A stretch of DNA of 64,000 nucleotides, from positions 124,001 through 188,000 of the forward strand of contig WNNJ02001507.1 of assembly GCA_012934845.2 (NCBI GenBank), written 5' to 3'. Below are positions 1 to 11,520 of this stretch, one piece after another. A program made the position numbers and the translations under genes. The notes beneath the pieces are model-generated. The model did not search any database. It had not been told where the DNA came from and saw nothing but the letters and a program-made list of their open reading frames with translations. The stretch's first letter is position 1. Each line of letters begins with the position of its first letter. The DNA comes from Pomphorhynchus laevis (Eukaryota > Acanthocephala > Palaeacanthocephala > Echinorhynchida > Pomphorhynchidae).

Positions 1-3000
1 TCCTTCCACCTCCTTATCTCCACAAGCACGTCTCGACCAAGATGTTTCCGCCTTCAGATTCATCCTCTCGTCTCTAGTTCTTGCGGATAAACCATCATTT
101 TTTAAGGACATCTCTCCTGTCGCATTCATCCGCCGAAACAAATATTCTCAATCTAATCCTTTTAAGCCCCCTCTCCTGAAAATTGTTTTCAAGCATCACT
201 ACCACGCGTCCTCTGTCCTCTCTCAACGATTAAAACTCATCTTATCTTCCACCTTTCAAATTTCCCCAATTGCACCCCTTCCGAAATCGCTCAACTCTCT
301 TCTGCCCTAATCGAAAACGCAGTCGCGAAGAAAACGGCGAAACATCTCTCTCCATGGGAAACATAGACGGAAATTTTCAAGTTGTCCACACACGCCCCTA
401 AATTCGATGGCGCTCTATATCCCCTATGTGTATTCTCCGGTAAACCCTTACACCACCACACACGGTTTCCGACTCGGCCTCCTCAACACTAGATATATTC
501 TCAATAAATCAGATCTTATACTCAACTTATTCATCAAGCAATCTATCGATATCTTCTTCCTCACCGAATCCTGGCACTCAGAATCCGACGACCTCTCCAT
601 TCGCCGTCTGCTCTCTGCCGGTTGCTGACTAGTCGAATCAACCCGCCCTCTCAGCTTATCCCATTCTAAATTCTCTAATATGGCGGCATCGTCGCATTCG
701 AACGTTATCCCGCGTCTCTTCGCAAAATCACTCCACCTTTCAGTCCTTGCTCTTTTAAATTGCTCACTTGTCGTTCTTCTAGCCCGATCACTTTAGATCT
801 CGCCATTGTATACCGTCCTGGTTCATCAGCTCCTACATCCTTATTTTTTAGCGAACTCGCTGACCTCCTTTCAATTGTTTTTTGTCCTCAATCCCTTTAC
901 TCGTTCTAGGCGACTTCAACATCCGCCTTGACCGCCACTCTTCCACTAATTCAATCCGGTTCATCAACATTCTATCCAACTACAATTACAAACTCATCTC
1001 AATTGCCCCCACACATATCATTGGCGGGCGCACTCGACATCTTGGCTGTCCCCGATCGGATTACTGCCTACACCTCACTGTCTATCTCCGATCCTGGTCT
1101 ATCCGATCACTATCTCGCCACCCTTGATCTCACTTCCAACCACTCTCCGCTTCACACACCTACCATCCTTTGTCGCCCTTGGAGAAAACTTAGCATACCC
1201 TTCTCCGCTCCGCCTTAATTATATCGTATCGATCTTCTCACACAATAACATCATCCTCTCCTCACGATCTTGCCTTTCCTTTCGACTCTGAACTCACATC
1301 CACTCTCGATCTTCTCTTGCCCTTCAAGTCTCACCCTCACTGTCGCTTGCACTGTACCCTATGGATTGATATCCAATGCCTACTCTCAAAACGTCGACTC
1401 CGTCATGCTTTTCGAGTCTATCACCGCTCTGTCAGACGTGATATCCGCTTGCTCACTCCGTCTCTCCGTGATTCCTATCTTGCTCTTCGTCGGTCTCATC
1501 TCTACCTACTACGTATCAAATGCAACTCATTATGGCAGCATAAAATCAACACTTCATTAAACTCCAAGTCTATCTGGCATACTTTTAACTTAATCCTTTC
1601 TCGCTCCTCTTCTTATTGCAACATCAATCCCCATGATTATTCGTTATTTCTTCAGACCAAATTATCCACGTTGCTCTCTCAATATCCTGTCTCCATTCCA
1701 TCTCACTGCTACTCGCTTCGCCTCGTCCTCCCGGAACTCTTTCACATTCTCCCTATCTCACTTGTCGAAGTATCATCTGTCCTCATGTATTTGCCCAACA
1801 AAACCTCACCTGCCGATCCCCTGCCTACTCACATATTAAAATCTATATGCTCATCGATATCCTCTTTCCTCACTACCTTGTTTAACTCGTCCATGCGCAG
1901 TCGTATCTTTCCATTACACTGGAAATCCATCACTGTTCGTCCGCTCCTTAAGAAACAATCGCTCGACCCCTCACTTCCTTCTAGCTATCGCTCCATTTCA
2001 CTCCTTACTACTCTTTCCAAGCTCTTAGAATGCCTTATCTTAATACAGATCAACGTTTATCTATCTTCATCTAATCTGTACCCTCCTTTCCAATCCGCTT
2101 TCCTCTCTAATCACTCCACAAAAAACGCGTGCTTGAAAGTTTGCAACTACCTACTCATTTCTCGTTACAAGGCTATATATAGTGTTCTCATCTCCCTCGA
2201 CCTTTCATCCGCCTTCGACATCGTCGAATACTCCATCCTCCTTCCTCGCCTTTGTTATTATTACGGATTTTCTTCCTCCTCCGTAGCATAGCTTGCCTAA
2301 TATCTATCTGACCGTTCCTTTCGCGTCTGTTCTAATTTATCATCCTCCCCTCCCATCCCAATTTCCTGCGGGGTCCCACAACGTTCAGTCCTAGGACCCC
2401 CGCTTTTATCTTTTCTACTTGGCGATCTCTCTGCGTTTAATAAACATTACTCCTTTAACGTCATGTAATACGCCGATGACATCCTCATATATGCTCATGC
2501 ATCCGCCATCGCATACACGATATCGGCATTTCTGCCTCCAACTGTCTTTCTTCTATCTACGAACGTCTCTTCAATCTCCATCTCGTTCTAAACCCCGAAA
2601 AGTCCAAAATAATGTAGATCCTCCCCCGTAAACCAAACATATCTCCTCCCACTGTATATTTTGCCTCATCGATCATCCCCATAGCCCACGATCTCACTTT
2701 CTTAGGCTTCCATTTCGATGATCACCTTTCCCTTAAACCCTTCGTCCGTGACAAGGTCCGCTCATCTAACTTAATTCTCCGTGACATCCGCCGTATTCAC
2801 CCCCTTATCGACTTCCGTTCTTGTATGTCTCTTTCATCGCTTCTTTTCCCTAAAATCGATTAATGCCTTAGCCTTTTCGCCAATTCTCCAAAATCCATCA
2901 TCCTACCTCTACAACGAATAATCAACACCGCCGTTCGAGTGCTCTTTCATCTCCGTCGCTTCGACCACACATCCACATATTTTGCCCAACTCTCCTGGCC

Positions 3001-3113
3001 CACCATTCACATCCGCATCCAACTCTGCCTTCTCGTAACTGTTCATATCATCGCTGTCGGCTCCCTATCCTTCATCAACCTTACTTTCTTAAATGACACT
3101 CGCCCCACCTCTC
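1..3113 (+). mobile_element. Degenerate L2/CR1-like LINE, copy A
   Basis: A non-LTR retrotransposon read in several broken frames. Positions 60-240 translate to a basic ORF1 C-terminal-like stretch (core FKPPLLKIVF). The endonuclease lies at about 480-1150, with TESWHSE near 565, VLGDFNIRLDRH near 900-940, HIIGG near 1015 and SDHYLA near 1100. The reverse transcriptase follows at 1317-2950. Stops and frameshifts are frequent, so it is dead. The same family recurs at 32115-33500 (+), as a 3' fragment at 30660-30950 (-), and at 59950-61980 (-). The element is C-rich and T-rich on this strand, unlike the AT-rich flanks. The left end is outside the window. Confidence 0.85.
1317..2291 (+). pseudogene. 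LINE reverse transcriptase, N-terminal two thirds (copy A)
   Basis: A 324-codon open stretch of LINE reverse transcriptase. It shows the fingers motif YRSISLLTTLSKLLE, the template-binding FQSAFLSNHST and motif A as SLDLSSAFDIV, with the first catalytic Asp retained. It stops just before the segment matching WF.SYLSDR in the sister copy at 32430. Motif B (PQ.SVLGP, about 2370-2400) and the catalytic YADD (about 2468-2480) follow in other frames, so the protein is interrupted by a stop and frameshifts. Motif order and spacing are those of L2/CR1-type LINEs. The start codon is only the first ATG of the open frame, not a true initiation site. Confidence 0.75.
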
Positions 3114-3261
3114 TGTCATGTAAGCATGCGCCAGCACGCATTTGCCACGTATTAATAAATCGTTTTTTAACAAGAAGGCGGAGTTGTTGTCATGTAAGCA
3201 TGCGCCAGCACGCATTTGCCACGTATTAATAAATCGTTTTTTAACAAGAAGGCGGAGTTGG
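3114..3261 (+). repeat. Two tandem 74-bp copies of a LINE 3' tip
   Basis: Units 3114-3187 and 3188-3261 are nearly identical direct repeats. Each holds the LINE 3' terminal motif (a GC-rich hairpin around GCGCCAGCACGC followed by an AT-rich tail with AATAAAT) and ends with AAGAAGGCGGAGTTG. The last part is already antisense LINE sequence, matching the complement of about 3018-3034. Confidence 0.8.
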
Positions 3262-3317
3262 ATGCGGATGGTAGGCCAGGAGAGTTGGGCAAGATATGTG
3301 GATGTGGTCAAAGCGAC
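3247..3317 (-). mobile_element. Inverted LINE 3' fragment (snap-back of copy A)
   Basis: These bases are the near-perfect reverse complement of 2955-3035 in copy A. The antisense translation TSTYLAQLSWPTI mirrors TSTYFAQLSWPTI on the + strand. Together with the tandem tip repeats this forms a foldback, 3' end against 3' end. It may come from an aberrant target-primed insertion or two insertions at one site. Confidence 0.75.
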
Positions 3318-3330
3318 AAAGACGTAGGAT

Positions 3331-3966
3331 AGTCATACGCTTTTAAATTTGAGCGTATAAATTTTGGGCGTTTTAATTTGATGGTCAGATGCTTTTAAAT
3401 TTTTATATATTTTATGTGTCCAAGAATAATTTTTTGAATGATGAAATTAAACGATTTCTTTGCGATTAAGGGAGACAATGACAAATACGAGCTTCAAAGA
3501 ATAGTCGTGGAGTTGCAAAAGTCACCTCATATCGGTCGAAGAATAATTGTTTTATAATTATCTTTTATTTAAAAGGCTATTTTTGAAATTTGTATATTAT
3601 TTGATTTAAACTTCTTTCATAAAGCTGTTCTTCTATACAATAGAAGTAGCTATTCTTCTATACAAATATTACTTACATAATCCGGCATATAATTGTTTGC
3701 GAATAGTAATTCTTCTGCAATATAACAATATTTGCGTTTACACACTTTGCTGATGGTTAAAAATGTTCAACTTAAACGAACGTGCAAATCAAACATCGAA
3801 TTCGTTTAATTTTTGAGAACCTTATTACATTAACCGTCAGAAAACAAAAATTGTTCAAATTTCTTTAATGAAAAGGAAATTATAATTTCCTTATTGTAGC
3901 TGCATTCCTTATATGCAACTATAATACAATAAATTTTTAAGAAATATATCCATCTTGATCTATATT
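3331..3966. other. AT-rich spacer, nothing recognised
   Basis: No open frame with a recognisable family, no repeat shared with the rest of the window that I could see. Confidence 0.5.
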
Positions 3967-4178
3967 TTAAAATATTCAGGAACGATCAGTTTAAATTGAA
4001 AGACAAAATTATTTTGATATTTCGCTAGTAACTACTAGTATTTTCAGAAATTAGTAACCTAATTTCTAAAGATGTTTCTGAAGATGTTTCTAATTTCTGA
4101 AGATGCTAGTAGTTACTAGCGAAATATCGAAATAATTTTGTCTCTCAATTTTACCAGATCGTTCTTAAATATTTTATG
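3967..4178. repeat. Foldback element with inverted 86-88 bp arms
   Basis: Left arm 3967-4052 and right arm 4091-4178 are inverted copies at roughly 88 percent identity around a 38-bp centre holding a GAAGATGTTTCT duplication. Each arm carries a CUGA(N)GA-hairpin-GAAA motif (see 4097-4128). The right arm keeps the core, the left arm has CUGAAAA. Related motifs occur in the arm of the Penelope-like element at 48858, so both may be termini of Penelope-like elements (inference). Confidence 0.7.
4097..4128 (+). ncRNA. Hammerhead-ribozyme-like motif with minimal stem III
   Basis: CTGAAGA (4097-4103) is followed by a 6-bp stem II, GCTAGT paired with ACTAGC around loop AGTT (4105-4120), then GAAA (4121-4124) and TATC. 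This gives the catalytic core CUGANGA and GAAA in canonical order. The segment after GAA is the self-complementary AUAU followed by C, which could form stem III only between two molecules, as in minimal dimeric hammerheads described for Penelope-like elements. Stem I is weak (about 3 bp). A decayed partner lies inverted at 4016-4047. Confidence 0.5.
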
Positions 4179-4588
4179 TCTTTATTTTTAAATAAAGATA
4201 ATATATCAAATGTTATTAAAAATAATATTTAATATCTTCATATATTAATATATATTTATTTTATCAAATACATGGTATTTTATCTATTAGTGGGTTCATA
4301 AATCGCTGAGTTATTACATTTCTTTTTAAGGATTGAGATATTTATATTTGTTTAAATTTTTTTGAATACAAAATATACATTCTAAATATATAATATAAAT
4401 ATAATATATTTATATATTATATAAATATATACGAACATCAAAAGATTGGTGTTTTTCACCGGCACGAAATCAAACCTCTAATATATATATGTTATATTAT
4501 ATATAATGATTTAGATGCTCGGTAGTTCCGCTTTTCGAGCTTTGAACACTTGTTAAGGTGCTTATGGATGATAATTGTTGTCACGGTA

Positions 4589-4618
4589 CTGATGAGCTCT
4601 GTCAGAGCGAAACGCGTT
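4589..4618 (+). ncRNA. Hammerhead ribozyme motif, minimal type
   Basis: CTGATGA (4589-4595), stem II GCTC (4596-4599) with GAGC (4605-4608) around loop TGTCA, GAAA (4609-4612), then the palindrome ACGCGT (4612-4617) followed by T. This matches the minimal hammerhead in which a self-complementary ACGCGU makes stem III between two RNAs. Stem I could form between CACG (4582-4585) and CGTG (about 4622-4625) across a 3x3 internal loop. The H17 position is U, weaker than the common C. The + strand around it has no recognisable ORF, so it is probably a leftover Penelope-like terminal repeat. Confidence 0.6.
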
Positions 4619-4639
4619 CGGCGTGGTTAAAGTTTGGGT

Positions 4640-6260
4640 CGTTCTTTAGGAACCACGCATTTAGCGTGTCATATTAATGTGATAGAATGTGTATACTCGA
4701 CTACGTCCACCCTGCAAGCTTTTTTTCATGCTAATGAGGTGTACAAAATTAAAAATTTTAAGTTTTTATTCGCTGAATCTATTTCACTGTTAGTAACCTT
4801 CACGCTGTATGCCGTCAATCGATGACATATACTTTTTATTACAAACTAGAACTAGAACACTTATCCTTTTTTCTGGATCTTTTAGTCAATTATTTCTTTG
4901 GGAATACATTTGTATAAAGTTAACCCTTTTATTAAATATGGCTGCGATATTATTTGTATAATACAGTGCACTGACCTTTCAAAACGGAGCGAGCGATGTG
5001 AACGTAAGAGGCAATGGGGATAAAAATTAAATAATGAAACTTATTATTACAAAGCATATAATAATCGCGCAGTGAAAGACTTTATTTGCTTTAAATAATT
5101 AACATAATTGAATGTAATTTAGGTTGTATAATGCAGGGCACTAACTGGTAACGGAGCGAGTGAAGTGAACCCCATATTTACAAACTAAAAATTTGTTGTT
5201 TTGACTTCCTCCCTTGGAAGCAGACATGTATAGTTTCTTATCTGCTACATATTTCGTGTAGCTGATTACGAAGTATATCGATCCTATTTTTACCAATTCG
5301 TTATACTTAATACTAGCCAGACATTATAATACACCATTGACCAATGCAATTTTAGAAATTTGTTCTAAATTTAAAATAATTAAAAATCTTAACACTGGTT
5401 TAAATTTTAAAGGAGGCTGACGACTAAGAAACAACGAGATATAATTCTCTATAGCTCTAAAATTAATCGGTAAGTAGCGAGCACATTCTGTTTTTCGAGA
5501 GATTAGTAAGATAGTCAGTTCGCTGAATCAGAAAATAAATGACAAAAATTATAAATTTTTACATTTAAGTTGTTATTATTGTTACACAGCTTTATCCAAA
5601 ATGACTGTTTTGTCCGCTCACAAAATTGTAACATTCAAATTAACACAAATTTCAAAGAAAACGTTGGCAGTTTTCGTTTATAATAGAAAAACCTTGAATT
5701 GCGAACTTAAATTGGTTTAGTTCAGATCTATCTACTTCATATGGAGTAGCCAGTAAGCCTCGAGTAATGACCATGTGATGATTTTATGGTGTCCTGGAAT
5801 GACCCCTCTGAGACTGCCATTTAAGTTTATGTTTTTTGAGGGGTACCCCTCGTGGTTTTGTGACCATGTACCACATTGCTGTTATATCTAATGAAACAGG
5901 CTAGCGCAGATACTCTTAAGAATTGACTACCTGTCCCAATAATTATGTCAATACAATTTCAGACAATTTACTACATCACCTAAAAATCTTAATGAAGATT
6001 AATATTTTTATCTAATTAGATTAAGATTAAATTAATTAGATTAGATTAATCTATAGGATTAAGATTTTGCTTAATCTTATAGCATTTTTCGAGCTTTGGT
6101 AACGCATCTATCTGACCTGCTCTTGTCTTGAGACTACGTTTCCATACAATTCTAGATGTCAATACAATTCATTTTACATAATGACAGTAATCCGATACGG
6201 TGCCTATTCCGAATTTGCGGAGACTCAAGATTGCGTAAACAGCCATTCATGCTAAAACGT
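4640..6260. other. AT-rich spacer with a short direct repeat
   Basis: No gene recognised. A block containing GGAGCGAG followed by GTGAAC occurs at about 4955-5005 and again at 5127-5172, each next to a TATAATRCAG sequence and GGCACTAAC or TGCACTGACC, suggesting two small related insertions. The rest is unremarkable. Confidence 0.45.
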
Positions 6261-6269
6261 AGAAAATGA

Positions 6270-7100
6270 AGAAAAAACGTCACATAAATTTTGCTGTAAG
6301 AGTAGCACCTGATTGGAATAGCATACCGCTCGAGGTAGTGAATAATGTAAATGGACGTACGTTAATGCCATCTCTAAAGTCTCTGAAGTTTGTATGATAT
6401 CATATAAAAATTCTCTGGTTATTAACCACATTTACGGTTACTATGGCATTTAATCCCAACATGTATTCCGAAGACAGGATCGAATTACCTGTACGTAAAT
6501 AATAGAATTTTTGGACATTTAATAATAGACAAGTATCATGACTCCAAGGTAATATTTTATCACTATTATCTTGTAGGTGACGATAATCTGCTAAAGACTC
6601 CATCTTGCTGTAAATCATCTTAACTTCCTCTGTGTAAACAAGGTATCCACAACTTATTATCTTCATAAGGGTGTTTATGAAAACATTGAAAATTAACGGA
6701 CTTAAGACACCCTTGAGACTCACCTGAATTTATGCTACGCGATGATAATTAAAAATCTCCCAATCGAACATGAAAGTTTCGCTTACCGAAACCCTATCCA
6801 GTTGAGAAAATAGCTGTCGATTCCGCAATTACGTAATGCTTAAAGAACACGATGAACACGTTCGAACGCCCGACAGATGCCAAATAACAAGTCGACCGTA
6901 GCTTTCTGATATGCTAAATATACCCACGATTCCCTTGCAATAACAAATTTGTCAAACATAATCTTGCTTTACAGAAGCCGTGCTTGCCAATATTTGTTTG
7001 CTAATAATACATGATTTTACTAACATGATTTGTTAAACTAATAGGCAAATAGTTTACAGGATCTGAACGTTTGGACGATTTTCAACTGTAAATTCCAGTC
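6270..7100 (-). mobile_element. LINE reverse transcriptase fragment, antisense
   Basis: On the - strand 6400-6723 reads GVLSPLIFNVFINTL, then LVYTEEVKMIY at the place of the YADD motif (both Asp changed to Glu), then a thumb-like region ending about 6400. Upstream (6720-6900) broken frames give a motif-A-proximal region with CGIDSYFLNWIGF. Order and spacing are those of a Jockey/CR1-type reverse transcriptase. It is inactive by loss of the catalytic aspartates and by stops. Confidence 0.6.
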
Positions 7101-7284
7101 ACGTTTAAATGTCGATTCAATCAACCTAAACCGGGCAAATATTCGTCCTCGAGCTGAAATGGCGAAAAATTCCTCAGCTGGCTATCGCGCAGTCCGCTCA
7201 AATGTAGGCACAAACAGTGGTCGATATCGAGCAGTTATTGTAGCGAATGTTGAGGAGTCATCATCTGTGAATTATCAGTAACGC

Positions 7285-9900
7285 ATGAATGACGGTCTCA
7301 ATAAGGTTAGTTTAATTTTGCCATTGGTTTTATCGGGTTGCGATCATAATGAGGTGAGCTCTTTGAGGGTTTTATCGCTATTTCGTCTTGGAAAGAGTGT
7401 ACCGGGTAGCTTGAGACCTTGTTTGCTTAAGGTGATATTAAATACTCGTGAGTCAGCTAAATCACTCTTCAGACACGCATACCGTCTGTGTGGATCCGGC
7501 ATTAGATTTTTACGGGACCTTGATCTTCAAGATAGAGAAAAACTTAAAACTGCAAACTTAAAACTGCGGACTGTAGCAGGCGAAACAAACCTGACTATTC
7601 AAAATTTTATGGTAATGCGGCGGCGTGTTTGGGTTCACTGGACGCATCTTGTTCTTGCGCAGCAAGTAGACCCTGTCACCTTGCGTTACGCCGCATTAAA
7701 CTCTCTACCAGGCCAACAATAATGACGTGTTCACTCCATTTTCGTGATCGCGGTCATTCGGAAGATTTTCAATCTCGCAACCCACTATTCATGATCAACA
7801 AGACTACCATATACCTAACTTGCATCTCCTATATACAAATATACTTAGTATATCAACTAAGTTATCTGAACTTTCCTTTATTGTCAACCAAAAACATGCG
7901 GATATTGTAGCACTCACGGAAACCTGGCTTAATCCACAAATATGTGATGATGAAATTAGTCTAGATAGATACTCTCTTGTTTGTATGGATCAGCTATCTT
8001 CAAGAGGTGGTGGAGTCATCATCTTCGCGCGAGATTATTTGTCGGTAAGACTAATCGATGCATACGCTGACGAGGTGTCCCTAAATGAGTACATTTGGGT
8101 TAAACTAACAGCGACAGATAATCGTCATTTCATTGTGGGCTTATTCTATCGATCACCTCGTTCATCCACAGTGTCTATCTGTAACTCATTGCGAAAACAT
8201 TTAAGAACTAAGTCATCGGCGATAGTTCTTGGTGATTTCAATATGCCCCACGTTGACTGGATAAACTTCGTGCCTCTACCTGGTTGTGACCCTGAATCAG
8301 AAATTTTCTCGACGCTATTAATGACTTGAACCTTAATCAGCACATTCACGAATTCACACGCGCTCGTGGACATAGTGCTTCTCTACTTGATATATGCCTA
8401 TCGGTTGATGCCTCTATCATTGACCGGATTAATTATGATCAACCAATCAGTTCTAGTGACCATCGTATAATTGATATTGTAGTTTCGCTCAGATGCCCTC
8501 GCTTAATCAAAACAGTTCCACAAGTCAATCCAATGAAGGCTAACTTTCTCAGTATAGAACGTATACTCAGTACGGTAGCATGGCCCAATCCTTTTATCAT
8601 TGGTACTAACCCTGCATGGAATCATCTCAAACGTACTCTGATTGAGTTATTGACATTCTTCTCACCAATTCAACATAAGAAAACGAGCATCCGTATTCCA
8701 ATTTGGTTTGACTCTGAAATTAAGCATGCGATCAGATCACGGGATATCTATTTTTCTGCGTACAAATATGGTAGACTATCCTTTGATAAATACCTATTAT
8801 TAAGAAACAAGGAACTTATATTAAGAGACTGAAGAGGAAAAATTTCATTTCTAACATATGTAGGGCTGCATCCTTGAACCCTAAGCAGTTATTCAATCAC
8901 CTACTGCGCCGTAATAACGCGGGTGATTTAATTGTTGACCCTATCAAAGTTGCAGAGCTCTTTTCCGCTCATTTTGCAATTCAAGAAGCGAAGTTGGATT
9001 ACGACTATTTGTCCCATTACATTCTCATATTCATTCGATCATATCATAATGACATATTTATTAGCGAAGAGGACGTCCGTACAGAGCTACTCAAGCTTCC
9101 ACGTACTCGCGTTTCCGGACCGGATGGCCTTCCATCTATACTTTTCCGCGAGCTGGCTACATTGTTGACAAGTCCGCTATCTGCTATATTCTAGAGTTCT
9201 CTATACTCTGGAAGTTTACCGGATGACTGGAAAAGGTCTATAATCTGCCCAGTGTTCAAAAAGGGTGATCGCAGTCAGACTAACAGTTATCGTCCCATAA
9301 GTCTAACTTCTATTGCGTTCAAAGTAATGGAGAGGATTCAGCTTAGCATCGCACAGTAAGTTTACTTTTAAAAGACAATAACATCTTCAACGATGCCCAG
9401 CACGGTTTCAGACCTCACCGTTCTTCGGTAACTAACCTTGTATTCTCCCGAAATAGTTATTTGAATGCGGTGCAAGCAGGAACGGGAGTGGACACGCTCT
9501 TTTTCGATTTATCAAAGGCTTTTGATAGGGTCGTATACCGTATTCTTATCAATCAACTATCGTTATGTGGGATTGGTGGTCGCGCTAAAACTTGGATTCA
9601 GTGATTCCTAACTGATCGTTACTGTGTCGTGCGCATCAAAGGTTGTATATCTAAGTGGTCAGTATATATTTTTCGGTCGAGAATTTACAGTGCCAGTTAG
9701 AGGTACATTATCAGATGCTTTAAAAATACTGAAAGAGTCCCTCAAAGATCTTTGCTTAGACCTTTCTCATTAAATATATATCAATGGATTAACTCTAGTA
9801 AAAAATGGCTGTATCATGTTTGATGATTATACCAATGATTACACCAATGGTCATGTGCCAATGATTAAGTCGATATCAACGTTCTTCAAGTATATTAATC
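7285..9900 (+). mobile_element. CR1-like LINE, copy B (ORF1 end, EN, RT)
   Basis: 7285-7722 is an ORF1 C-terminal region (FRLGKSVPGSLRPCLLKV, GSGIRFLRDLDLQDRE, GETNLTIQNF). 7820-8330 and 8326-8832 are endonuclease (ADIVALTETWL, RGGGVIIFARD, VLGDFNMPHVDW, SSSDHRIID). 8874-9194 is the RT N-terminal (RVSGPDGLP), continued in broken frames by PVFKKGDRSQTNSYRPISLTS (9250-9310), AQHGFRPHRS (9400), LFFDLSKAFDRV (9500) and a decayed VPQRSLLRPFS (9740). Several stops and one-base shifts separate the parts. It ends near 9900 without a clear tail. Confidence 0.85.
7820..8832 (+). pseudogene. LINE endonuclease domain (copy B)
   Basis: An apurinic-type exonuclease-endonuclease-phosphatase domain that would nick the target site. 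The catalytic Glu of the TETWL motif, the GDFN motif and the final SDH motif with its His are all present. The frame changes once: one frame reads to 8329 and the next starts at 8326. The 5' part overlaps the end of ORF1-like sequence. Length and motif spacing fit CR1/Jockey elements. It is the best-preserved endonuclease in the window. Confidence 0.75.
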
Positions 9901-10556
9901 TCACGGTTTGCCGGTAAGTGAATCCAAATGCCGCCATATGCATATTGGTTTATTTATTAAAAGGTTGAACGAACGGACTGAATAAATTGAACGATTTAAC
10001 TGAACGAACAAGATGAACGAACGGACTGAAAACACACACACTGAATTCGTCTGCGAAATTATTATCAGTGGGCTTTTAAGCGCATCGTTGGCACGCATTT
10101 ACCACTCGAAATAAATTTATCTTGCTTTTTAATCTATCCAAATCCCCATACCTTCTGCTGCAAAATTTGATTACATCCATCTGTTATTGGTAGTGCATTA
10201 ATAACTGAAATTGATGAACTATTAATACTGCTATTTTAGTAAATTTTGAACCTTTTTAGTTTGGAACTATTTATTTAAGTTTGGAACTATTATTCGGAAC
10301 TATTTTATTTAAGTTTGAAATATTTTAGTTAAATTTCCGTAGAAAACGTTTGAGAGATAATGCATAAAATTTTCCAGATTTTTAAGATTTTCCAGATTTT
10401 TAAGATTCTCCACATTTTCCTGATTTTCCAGATTATCATTTTTCAGAGTTTTCAGATTTTCCAGATTATCATGACCATGACCAAACGCAAGACTACAAAA
10501 AATAACGGAGACACAAGTTGCTTGTAATAACGATAGTTGTAATTGTTGGATCATCA
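9901..10556. repeat. Low-complexity short-period repeats
   Basis: 9968-10034 contains GAACGAACGGACTGAA twice. 10248-10318 repeats TTTAGTTTGGAACTATT. 10370-10470 is a degenerate ~15-bp array that on the - strand would encode LENLKN-type repeats. No gene recognised. Confidence 0.55.
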
Positions 10557-11213
10557 TTGTCTATCCGGCTAATGACGAATCATTGAGCCAACGTGATTTC
10601 ATGTGTAGATTATGTGCCACTCGGGCTATAAATGAGTTTACTGCTAAAGTGGATGAACTTAATCAACTCGTTAATTACTTATCTACATACTGACATCCAA
10701 CAAAACAAACCGTTAACATATTGAATTCTAGTCATACAGACATTGATTATCATTTCAAATCAAATAATATTGACAAACAAGCGACGGTTAATGTTGGGAA
10801 TTGTGATGTTAATAATCGGTTGATAACTCAAGTTGAGAATCGCTTTACATCAGAAAAGGTCGACAAGCAGACATGTTATTTATTATAAGAACTTGAACTT
10901 TATCAGGAAAATCAATCATGCGGCAGAAATAATTCTTTCTAAACATGATTTCAAAAAATTGCAACCAAGGAAGCTAAAATCATTCGTACTTGGACTCGAG
11001 ATCAACGACATTTACGATTACTTAGTATACCGAATTCTTCAAACAACGTTGTGGATCTTGTAACGAACGAGAATTATATACACAAAAAAAGCATCATCAC
11101 TGTAAACGATACTAATTGTACTGGTTCTTTAATCGAATTATCTCACGCTGATCAAGCTGATGGGATTCCTGCTGATAACTAACCAATCATTGCCCAGTCT
11201 CAACAAGTCACAT
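10557..11213 (+). mobile_element. CR1-like LINE ORF1 fragment, copy C (left piece)
   Basis: 10557-10690 translates with a C-x2-C pair (FMCRLCATRAINEFTAKVDE) and a helical segment as in CR1-type ORF1 proteins, then a stop. 10740-11213 is repeated almost identically at 25222-25692, where the element continues through EN. The two pieces flank a 14-kb block of other retroelements. Confidence 0.65.
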
Positions 11214-11222
11214 GTACACCAA

Positions 11223-11520
11223 AAAATAGATAAATATACACACAAAAATATACATATGCAAATAGAAACTATAAGCAAAAAAAACTTAACCTATCGTCTG
11301 AAGCCGAACATTAGGCTATTAGGCTTTGTCAAGATAGGATCAACTCTTGATAGGAAATTAGCTCAAATAGATTTTTTTAAGGCGGGGGATACTGCTTGCA
11401 AATAATACACTTGGACACAGAATTCTATACTTGAACACGAAAAAAAATGCCTTTCCTTGTCAAACAAAAACGCTTTATACAAAATATTAACAGCGCGGTG
11501 CTGCTTTTATGCTTTTAACA
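11223..11520 (+). repeat. About 300-bp direct repeat, left copy
   Basis: Matches 24908-25216 in the same orientation. Contains no recognisable ORF. It abuts the ORF1 repeat on its left here but on its right in the other copy, so the order is swapped. It could be an LTR-like end or a non-autonomous element; I cannot tell which. Confidence 0.7.

Noticed and set aside
4634-4825. 63-codon + strand open frame after the hammerhead motif
   Set aside because: No recognisable domain and composition like the surroundings.
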